Shown: piece after piece, positions 22,930 through 30,888 of the stretch
How the letters are laid out: every line of letters begins with the position of its first letter
How positions within the stretch are numbered: position 1 is the first letter of the stretch
Assembly: GCA_907163375.1 (NCBI GenBank)
Contig: CAJQUW010014300.1
Coordinates: 248,001 to 312,000, forward strand
Source: Prostheceraeus crozeri
Lineage: Eukaryota > Platyhelminthes > Polycladida > Euryleptidae
Reading direction: 5' to 3'
DNA: 64,000 bases
Program-made: the position numbers and the translations under genes
The notes under the pieces: generated by a model
What the model saw: only the letters and a program-made list of their open reading frames with translations
Databases searched by the model: none
Told to the model about the DNA's origin: nothing

Positions 22930-22976
22930 AAGCCCTTGACAAGCCTGGTGACAGGTAGAAACCGGTCGGGCATTTC
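22930..22976 (+). ncRNA. Variant hammerhead ribozyme (U3-A8), plus-copy end
   Basis: Stem I is AAGCCC (22930-22935) with GGGC (22968-22971) and a partly paired extension. The core TTGACAA (22936-22942) has U3 and A8 in place of C3 and G8. Stem II is GCCTG/CAGGT with a GTGA tetraloop, followed by one extra A, GAAA (22958-22961), the self-complementary CCGG and TC (22966-22967). Confidence 0.74.
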
Positions 22977-23024
22977 AGTTGAAATTGATTTTTCTTTGAT
23001 AATTCCGTGTTGTACTTTTGTTGG

Positions 23025-23027
<3 letters not shown>

Positions 23028-23086
<59 letters not shown>
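23028..23086. repeat. (TA)n microsatellite at PLE end
   Basis: About 29 TA units follow the PLE plus-copy end. A similar tract at 20198-20249 follows the other end. Confidence 0.9.
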
Positions 23087-23090
<4 letters not shown>

Positions 23091-23160
23091 AATGATTAAC
23101 CCAAATCAAAACAATCCAAATCAAACAATGGATTGTTTTGATTTGGGTTAATCATTTATT
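23091..23160. repeat. Perfect ~29-bp hairpin
   Basis: AAATGATTAACCCAAATCAA and its continuation to AATCCA are repeated in perfect reverse complement after a ~10-nt loop. The left half also occurs at 19242-19270 within another PLE terminal mosaic, so this is a duplicated PLE end in inverted orientation. Confidence 0.75.
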
Positions 23161-23260
23161 ATATTATTGCCATTTTTGATTCTATTAATTTATTATATAA
23201 AAATATATGTATAATTCCAAATAAAACCCGGCAGAAAGCTGAATCAAAAGACCATTTTTA

Positions 23261-23306
23261 GTTCCCTTACCGGCTTCACCTCATCGAGGAGGTTTTTCAA
23301 AGGGAA
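23261..23306 (-). ncRNA. Variant hammerhead-like motif (U3-A8), no coding partner
   Basis: On the minus strand, stem I is TTCCCT with AGGGAA (6 bp). The core TTGAAAA is at 23300-23294, stem II is ACCTC/GAGGT, then GAAG with CCGG and the cleavage dinucleotide UA. G15.1 would make a wobble with U16.1. It is related to the degenerate motif at 19281-19319, sharing core, CCGG and UA. Confidence 0.58.
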
Positions 23307-23494
23307 TGAATTTATTACAAAATTAGACAGCATATAAATTCAAAATTAACACCTGTTGAGTTTAGGCCTCTACATAGATATAAAGGCATTCTCGTTACGC
23401 ACACGCTGCAATTTTGACGCCCTAGGACTTAATTTGTAGATAGGAGCCGGTAGGAATCTAATCACTAGGTTATTGGCACACATAGAGATGTGTC

Positions 23495-25123
23495 GGCTCT
23501 TGTTTAATCAGGGACATCTATGATTAATATAAGATATCTAAGGGACGTTCAACTCTCATACCATGTACTGGACTGGAGGCCAGTGACTATGGTAGATTTG
23601 ATTAGTGACGGTAATGTGTATCTGGATAAAACCATGGAAAAGGTGGGAAGCAATTCATTTCATTATTGCAAACTACATCAGAATCCAGCTGAATTGATTG
23701 CTGTACACACTAATTAATACGCCCGGCCCAGTCTTGAAGAGAAATTGTCGAGAGAACCTGTGCAATGTACATGTACATTGTTCACATACAAGCATCGATG
23801 GTCAATTTTAAATAAATTGTGACTTTCTATATCCATTGACTTCCCATTGCCTTATCTAAAACCTCTTCCTATATATACTGGTGGACTTTATTCGAGAATT
23901 CAATAGCAATGAAGCGATATAAATGTGTGATTTATTTCGGCCTTGAATTACTTAACTTTCATTAAACGAAAATTGATGGCTATTTTTATCACAGTGATGA
24001 CCGAATGTTTTCATATTCACCGACGAACTGTATACGGATTTCGTTATCAACTTAAATCCTTGTCAATGCTGTTCCTGAATTGCCCAACATGGTAGGACCT
24101 TAAAATCGTGGATAGTCATCAATCACCACCGCTTGGTTTGCTTTTTATTCACTATGATCACTATGAACCACTGACATCACAATCACATATTTGTTCGTCG
24201 GAGTTTTGAATATAATTTGAAGGAACCTCAAGGGTGAATTTAACCTCACAGGTGATGCTCTATAATCACGAGATGTCTAATAACTAATAATAGATAAAAA
24301 TATTTTGACATCGGCTACCACTTATTTTGAGGAAGCACACTTGAAAAGACAGCATTTTTCCACCAAAATCTTGATAAAGGATCTTCCGAAGGAATGGATA
24401 TTCAAACGATTCTTGCTTAACTTTTAGCATTTTCATTAGTTATACCAATCAAATTTTCAATTTTTGACGTTTCAATTTGTTTTGTGTCGGTAGATTTTTT
24501 TTAGATTTTAATCATGTCTTTTACTTGTGTAACAATGAATAAGGCATGGACATATTGCTGCAATGATTGTAGTAGCAAGTAAAATCATCACTGATCAGTA
24601 ATCATTTAGTCCATGACTCCTTTGAGCAAAGGAAATAGATTATCAAAACTTTTCCAGATAGATGTCACAATTCTCCAAAAAAAAAACACTGCTGAATCGA
24701 TTTTCGCAAGTAAATCTTTTTGCAATAAGCCTGCAAATCTCACAAAAAATGAACAGAATGCACACCAATTGCCGTTTATGAAACATGCCGTAGGTGAACA
24801 ATTTCAATTACTGGCAGTTGATATTGCAGCTGTTATTGACAGTTGCATATTCTTGTGGGAGTTTTGTAATTCTTTAGTCTCTTCTTGACTGGTTCCATAA
24901 TCTTCTTTCAGCAGATTCCCGGTATGAAAGCGCGCATTAAAGTACTGGATAATTGTTTACAACTTCTTTCACGGTTTTATCTAGATGTGCAAAAACTATC
25001 GTCATTAATCAAATCTACCATAGTCACTGGCCTCCAGTCCAGTACATGGTATGGGAGTTGAACGTCACTTAGATATCTTATATTGATCATAGATGTCCCT
25101 GTGTTTAATCATGGACTCTTACA
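23495..25123. mobile_element. Inverted-repeat element with ~200-bp arms
   Basis: Sequence at 23510-23690 (GGGACATCTATGATTAATAT onward, through CCATGTACTGGACTGGAGGC) is repeated in reverse complement at about 24895-25110, around a ~1.2 kb interior. The interior holds only short frames that I do not recognise. Its right end is followed by CATGGACTCTTACATA, where the mariner at 25126 inserted. Confidence 0.65.
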
Positions 25124-25599
25124 TACAAGGTGTTTCAAAAGTAGGCTAACAGTAGAAATTGGCCTTGAAAAGCTATGTCTTAATGCTATAGATTAATAAG
25201 CTATGTCATAATAATCTTTTTCACGATGCCACAGCTAGCTAATATGCCTTGTATTCGTAAGGGGCAAAAATTCAATACTCTTTGACATCGCGTAAATCAT
25301 ATTAAAATATCTCATGATCTCCAGTGTTTTCATGCCTACATATTTCACTACAACCCAATTTGAATCTATACTGATCATGAGAAGTCGAATAACTATCCAA
25401 CATCTATAAAAAAAAAATTATTAGGAAACCATGTAAACAAGATAGTAGTTGTTTCAGTGTTACTGCGGAGAAGGAAGAACAGCTGACATTCGAATGTCCT
25501 CCGCGCCCCTCAGCCTGGTGCACGAAGACGCTGTCGTCAACACAAGACAGGGAGGCGAAGAAGGAAGAACAGCTGACATCCAAATGTCCTTCACCTTTG

Positions 25600-25680
25600 T
25601 TAATTCCAGCCTCCTCTTAGACCATCGTCAGAAGCTTCTGACGATGGCCTAGAGGAGGCTGAAATTAATAAAGGTATTAA
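25600..25680 (+). repeat. Hairpin with hammerhead-like core inside the mariner
   Basis: CAGCCTCCTCT with an ACCATCGTCAGAAG arm is followed by its reverse complement. In the right arm the order CTGACGA, then a GCCT/AGGC stem, GAAA, self-complementary TTAA and TA matches hammerhead elements, but stem I would be only 3 bp and extra bases flank stem II. I regard it as a weak candidate. Confidence 0.3.
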
Positions 25681-25794
25681 CATTAAAACAACTACCATTT
25701 TGTTTGCTTGGTTTCCTAACAAAAAAATGAACAAATGAATAACCAAGGCCTATTCAACATATCAAAAAATTAATCAACTTAAAGTTGCAAAAAT

Positions 25795-26859
25795 TCACGA
25801 ACGCAAATGCTCAAAATGTCCACCATGGACATCGGCACATTCTTGTAGTCTTTCGGCCACACTGTGGCACACAGTTCTGCATAAGTTCCTGTCATCACTG
25901 ATCTCTTGACAGGCATCTGTGATGTAGGAGCGGAGTTGAGAAAGTGTGTGAGGTTTTCGTCCGTACACTTTCTCCTTTACAACGCCCCAAAAGAAAAAGT
26001 CCATCGGAGTTAGATCGGGAGAGCGAGGAGGCCAAAGGATGCTACCACATCTCCCGATCCACTTTCCTGGAAAAGTGTCATTCAGATAGCTTCTGACACT
26101 CACTGCAAAATGCGCTGGTGCACCATCCTGCTGAAAGTACAGCTCATTGAAGTTGTTCAATGACTGCATCTCAGGAATCGCAAAGGATTGGAGCATTTGA
26201 AGGTACACCTCAGCCGTCACAGTTCTTTCAAAAAATACTGGCCCAATCACACCGTTGCTTGACATACCGGCCCAGACGGTTAAGCCAGGCTGGTTCAGCT
26301 CATTTGTTGATACCATGTGCGGATTTTCAGGGAACCAGTAGACACAGTTATGTCTATTTACGTGACCTGATAGTTTGAAACTGGCTTCGTCAGACCAAAC
26401 TATCTTGTCAAGCAAATCTGGGTTCTCCCGAATTTCCGACAACATGAGCACAGCAAACTGCAAGCGTCGTTCAGCATCATCCGGTAGAAGGTGCTGCAAC
26501 AGTCTGGGTCGGTATGGTTTCAACTCAACTTTCCTCATCAGTCTCCAAGTAGAGCTTAGAGAAATGTCCAACTCCAATGAGGCTCTTCTTGTTGACTTCT
26601 TCGGACTTTGAACAAATGTTTGGGCCACTAGCTCCTCGTTTGATGTTATTGAAACTGATCGAGGGCGTCCTGACTTTGGTGCATTCTCTACCGAACCGGT
26701 CTTTTCAAATTTATCTCGAATGCGATAAATAGCAAATCTTGATGGAGGATTGCTGTGAAAGGCATCTCTCCATTCCATTCGCACCTTTTCAGCATTCTTG
26801 TTTTTCCAAAAGGATTTCAAAATCCATTTTTTCTGATCATCTTTTAGATGACCTGACAT
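25795..26859 (-). CDS. Mariner-superfamily DDD transposase
   Basis: 354 codons from ATG at 26859 to the stop, with no interruption, a usual length for the family. The N-terminal region (about residues 1-110) has helix-turn-helix DNA-binding character, with a GRPRS AT-hook-like bridge near residue 64. Catalytic residues are in WSDEASF (first Asp), QQDGAPAHF (second Asp) and WPPRSPDLTPMDFFFWG (third Asp). By my count 36 residues separate the second and third Asp. The enzyme excises and inserts the element at TA sites. The gene lies inside matched TIRs with a TA duplication, so this copy may be autonomous. I did not see a promoter that I could assign with confidence. Confidence 0.93.
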   Translation of the reverse strand: MSGHLKDDQKKWILKSFWKNKNAEKVRMEWRDAFHSNPPSRFAIYRIRDKFEKTGSVENAPKSGRPRSVSITSNEELVAQTFVQSPKKSTRRASLELDISLSSTWRLMRKVELKPYRPRLLQHLLPDDAERRLQFAVLMLSEIRENPDLLDKIVWSDEASFKLSGHVNRHNCVYWFPENPHMVSTNELNQPGLTVWAGMSSNGVIGPVFFERTVTAEVYLQMLQSFAIPEMQSLNNFNELYFQQDGAPAHFAVSVRSYLNDTFPGKWIGRCGSILWPPRSPDLTPMDFFFWGVVKEKVYGRKPHTLSQLRSYITDACQEISDDRNLCRTVCHSVAERLQECADVHGGHFEHLRS

Positions 26860-27199
26860 GACAGAAGCAGGAAATTCAAAAAAGCTTCAAGCTTGTTTAA
26901 TTCACTTCAAGTCAAACTAACAGTGTTTGATTCAAATCAAATTAATTGAACATATCCATGTACGTAATGTCAGATTGGTGCTATATCTTGTCCATGATAG
27001 ATTTCAAAATTCCTTTGCCAATGGAATGCTACTGCATAGACTTCTAAATGATAGTAGCAATTACTTCGAAGTCTATGGCTCATGTTGGACTGATCATGGA
27101 TATCCATCGACTGATTCAGGTGTAAATCGCCAATAGAACGGTCAACATAGATTTCCTAGGGCAAAATCAACTGTTAGCCTACTTTTGAAACACCTTGTA

Positions 27200-29258
27200 T
27201 ATATATATAACACCTGGACTGAAAGCTGAAATTCATTTATATGCAAGACGGCTGATTTGACTCTGATAGCAGATGGAGAAGAATATTAGTTATCAAATGA
27301 AAGTGAGATGATTTAAGAAGAGGAAGTAGGAGTTTCTGGAAATCAGATGAATATGGGATTGCAACCAACTGATCATCGTTGACTGAATATGGAATATTGA
27401 CAATATTAAATAGATCAATAGCGTTTGACGGCATGATTTATTCAATGTATGTATGTAGTGCGCAAAATTATGGTCAGTGGAGACAGTATCAGCAACGGCA
27501 GCTTGAGTCTATATCAATCTGTACTGTGAAACGTCCGATCCCGTCTTGATTTAGTCCACATTTAGGTGTGGAATATTAGTTATCGAATGAAAGCGAGATG
27601 ATTTAGGAAGAAGATGTAGGAGTTTCTGGAAATCAGGAGGACATCGGATTGCAATCAACTGATCATCGTTTTACTCACTAATGAAGGACATTTGAAAAAA
27701 CTGATACCTAGAGCTATTTCACCAGATTTGAGACCATATTTTTTTAAGACATTACTTCAAATTGCTATACTGTTGTTAATATATACCACCTTGTGTTGGC
27801 CAGAAAAATGTCTCTTTATCCGTTCAATTGTATGAAACGTGAAAAACAGCTTTTGTGTGGTTTATAAATATTCCCCTTCTTAGATCTGTATTGTGATAAC
27901 TCGCAGTTTGGTAGTGGAGAAGGAATTTTTAGTCTGATAGCTATCATTATGGACTATATAGTGATGAAGCACTCGATATGGCCTTTACACTGTGGACTCC
28001 AACTCGCAGAAGTACTGAATGTGGCTCAAAAATATCTTTCCGATCGAAATATCAGCATCTCGTACAACAACCAAGTTATTTAAAAATTCCTGCTAATTTT
28101 TTTGCTCATAACAACTATGATGTTTCAGGTATGACGGCATTAAGTTTTGCAGTTTGCAGTCAAAGTCTCCAAGTTTATTCCACAATATGTCGGAGATTTT
28201 TATTTGATTAATGCACTTTCATGAGATGCACATGCAAGAAGAAAATAATCTTCACAGTTTGCTTTTTTATTAAGTTCATGTTGTTCCATGAAAAACGTTA
28301 AAGCGACCACACATCGGATTAAAATAAGATTCATCTCATCATTGCTCAAGCAGCCTTATTTGCAACCTCATGTGTGACCGAGCAAAATCTCACTGAGTGA
28401 ATCAAATAACATTTGGCCTTTGCACTAAACTTGTGGAAAAGAAAAGAGTTGAATCAGGAACAATATCACAAGATTGATCATCGACGATAACCGAAGTAGT
28501 CAAGTCATTTTGAATGATCAAACTTGAAATTTGTCCTTAAAAAAGTGCATCAGCAAAATTTGTATTAATCAAGTTTTGTCAAAAATCTGGACATATTGCA
28601 ACGTTCTGAGGCAAGTATCATTTTTACATCCTTCAAAGATGCAAGATTATAAAATTCTAACATTTTGCCCATTTCCACTTCAAGAAAATCAGTAGAACGT
28701 TTTAGTCTCTTCTGGACATGACAGATTTCATCATTTTGGTCATCGCTGCACCTAAAAACCAGACGGAGATTTTAAAGACAGTAGGAATCGCAGCATTTTC
28801 TTATTTTCTACTCATTAATTCCTCATTAACATTTGTAGAACTATTTCTTTGAATCGGTATTTTCGAACTATTTCCACACCTAAATGTGGACTAAATCAAG
28901 ACGGGATTGGACGTTTCACAGTACAGATTGATATAGACTCAAGCTGCCGTTGCTGATACTGTCTCCACTGACCATAATTTTGCGCACTACATACATACAT
29001 TGAATAAATCATGCCGTCAAACGCTATTGATCTATTTAATATTGTCAATATTCCATATTCAGTCAACGATGATCAGTTGGTTGCAATCCCATATTCATCT
29101 GATTTCCAGAAACTCCTACTTCCTCTTCTTAAATCATCTCACTTTCATTTGATAACTAATATTCTTCTCCATCTGCTATCAGAGTCAAATCAGCCGTCTT
29201 GCATATAAATGAATTTCAGCTTTCAGTCCAGGTGTTATATATGTAAGAGTCCATGGTT
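27200..29258. mobile_element. Palindromic element, ~370-bp near-identical arms
   Basis: Left arm 27200-27574 and right arm 28866-29225 are inverted copies, identical in the parts I compared in full (both encode the same 65-residue peptide by chance of being copies). The symmetry continues across the mariner: CCATGGACTCTTACATAT at the right end (29235-29258, reverse complement) matches 25108-25125 plus 27200. The mariner therefore split the left arm. A degenerate ~100-bp direct repeat of part of the left arm lies at 27570-27667. The interior (27670-28860) has no recognised gene. Confidence 0.75.
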
Positions 29259-29261
29259 TAA

Positions 29262-29985
29262 TATAGCATATTTTGCATGTGTTATTTGTTGTCTATGCAC
29301 TGTTAAGCGGTTTCTGAACATGTCACCTGTTTGTCCAAGATAGATTTCGTGGCAACTTTCTCATCTTGTAACATAGATACCATTTCTCGACTGGCAATTC
29401 ATGTTGTTCTTAACATAAAACGTTCTCTCTTGGCCATCTACAAATAGATTCTGTTATTTTCCTGTTGTCAAAGTCGAGCAGGCTTGGACAGTTCAGTTTT
29501 CATTTGCACCTTTCAGTTCCTGTGATCGTTATTCTGTTATTCCTTCCAAAGATGTTTAACAGTGATTTTGGTTGTTTATAGGATCTAAAGAAGTTACAAT
29601 TTTTAAAAGAGTTCATCAGCTTTAACGTGTTACTTGCTGGAATTATCAGCTTCTGGTAAGTATTGGGATTGTTCTTATTAAAAATACTCACGAAAGGGAT
29701 CATTTGATTCGCGCTTTTGATTTTTTACAGGCTTCTTCGGAGAATTACGTTGGTACTCTAAAGCTTTCTGAAAACAATTGCGTATAAGGTTTTTCGGATA
29801 ATGTAAATTCATGAGAATTTGTTCTAATTGGTTTAATCTGTTGGTTCGTAGCTCAGACTTGGAAACAATTCATGTAATTCGCCTTGCTATAGAAAAAGGT
29901 ATGTTGTAGAAAATTGTTTTCAGAGAGCTTTGTACTCGTAATATATAGTGCGTAGTATATAGTAGGTAGAGACCTCTATACGATC
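29262..29985 (-). pseudogene. PLE linker/GIY-YIG fragment
   Basis: Read from 29985 downward: RRIPLFYSKARRI-type linker, then an LRTNRLNQLEQILMNLHYP helix, PFVSIFNKNNPNTYQ, FRSYKQPKSLLNIF, and the nuclease region YLGQTGDMFRNRLTVHRQQ near 29330. Several stops and a frame change interrupt it. Its 3' end is cut at the palindrome boundary (29258), so any ribozyme is lost. The RQQ/VHRQQ wording is closest to the PLE at 18497. Confidence 0.78.
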
Positions 29986-30197
29986 TTATGTATAGAGCTT
30001 GTTAATATAATTTTGATTGAAGACCTTCTTTCGTTACTAGAAGTACTTCTAGTTTCACGGCGAACCATTCATCATACGACTTAGCAAAGGAAAGGATGCA
30101 ATTTTAAGGTCACTCCGGTAGAGTCATGTTTCAAAAAGAAAAAAGGTCTCTCCCTTTGTTTCGACACATAGTGTTTATTTTTGTAAATGACAATAAA

Positions 30198-30235
30198 AAC
30201 CCGACGCGTTTCGTCCTGTGGACAGTGTCAAGGGT
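30198..30235 (-). ncRNA. Hammerhead-like motif, left arm
   Basis: Reverse-complement twin of 30611-30648: TTGACAC core, GTCC/GGAC stem II, GAAA, CGCG, TC, GGG. Confidence 0.55.
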
Positions 30236-30610
30236 GCTGGCGGTTCTTGTGAGATTACAAAAGTATTATCTACTGCCTGCTGTGTAATGGGAACTCATCA
30301 GATCAGTTCATGACGACGGTTTATTTTTGGCATGTTCAACGCAATACAGCGTGCTTCGGCCATCTTAGTGAAAAAGCGCCCTTAGTGAACATAATTTAAC
30401 AGTACATTCCTATGAAGTGATGACCATTAATAATTTCAACTGCACCATCATGGATAAGCAAAGAACAGCGATTACAACTAAGATGGCCGAAGCACGCTGT
30501 ATTGCGTTGAACATGCCAAAAATAAACCGTCGTCATGAACTGATCTGATGAGTTCCCATTACACAGCAGGCAGTGGATAATACTTTTGTAATCTCACAAG
30601 AACCGCCAGC

Positions 30611-30648
30611 ACCCTTGACACTGTCCACAGGACGAAACGCGTCGGGTT
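30611..30648 (+). ncRNA. Hammerhead-like motif, right arm
   Basis: Stem I is short: ACCC (30611-30614) with GGGT (30644-30647). The core TTGACAC (30615-30621) has U3 and A8 but C at position 9, and an extra T precedes stem II GTCC (30623-30626)/GGAC (30630-30633) with an ACA loop. GAAA (30634-30637), CGCG and TC (30642-30643) follow. It is more divergent than the other copies. Confidence 0.55.
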
Positions 30649-30888
30649 TTTATTGTCATTTACAAAAATAAACACTACGTGTCGAAACAAAGGGAGAGAC
30701 CGTTTTTCTTTTTGAAACATGACTTTGAAGAACCTCCCGTACCGACAGATGCTGACCACTCCGGTAGAAGTCAAACTGTCGGAAATTCATAGAATTTAAG
30801 CTGTGTAGAAAATTTCATAGATAGGAAAACATAGAATTTTCAGTTGATGGAAGAAACCTGGAACTTTTTCCTATGTCGTTTTTAAATA

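Larger units (their letters stand above)
20292..23038. mobile_element. PLE with adjoining inverted truncated copy
   Basis: Two copies of one Penelope-like element lie head to head. The minus copy carries part of the reverse transcriptase plus the GIY-YIG end (21880 down to 20292). The plus copy carries only the GIY-YIG end (21875 to 23038). The arms, about 1.15 kb each, are nearly identical; I saw only scattered base changes and small indels. Both outer ends carry the same hammerhead-like motif and (TA)n tracts follow (20198-20249, 23028-23086). An inverted 5'-truncated copy joined to the 5' side of another copy is a known Penelope arrangement, so I treat this as one insertion product. Confidence 0.88.
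25126..27197 (-). mobile_element. Mariner-like transposon with intact transposase
   Basis: 2072 bp with inverted ends CAAGGTGTTTCAAAAGTAGG and a TA dinucleotide duplication on both sides (25124-25125, 27198-27199). It carries one uninterrupted transposase gene. About 670 bp lies between the gene and the left end, including two direct copies of GGAAGAACAGCTGACAT (25465, 25562) and a ~30-bp hairpin at 25600-25665. It inserted into one arm of the palindrome that continues at 27200 and is mirrored at 28866-29258. Confidence 0.93.
30123..30756. mobile_element. Non-coding PLE-derived palindrome with ribozymes
   Basis: Arms of about 245 bp (30123-30369, 30480-30723) surround a 110-bp spacer and are nearly identical. 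Each arm carries the same hammerhead-like motif pointing outward. A 12-bp direct repeat, CACTCCGGTAGA, flanks it (30111-30122, 30757-30768), and the host foldback arm is continuous across it. It is therefore a discrete insertion. There is no coding sequence. It looks like a non-autonomous element mobilised by a PLE. Confidence 0.75.

Noticed and set aside
27237-29208. Identical 65-codon frames at 27237-27434 (minus) and 29011-29208 (plus) as a duplicated gene
   Set aside because: They are identical because they lie in the two arms of a palindrome; there is no family motif and no other gene signal.
30540-30575. CTGATGAG at 30545-30552, an apparent consensus hammerhead core
   Set aside because: No GAAA box, stem II or cleavage site follows in a workable position; the true motif of this palindrome lies at 30611-30648.
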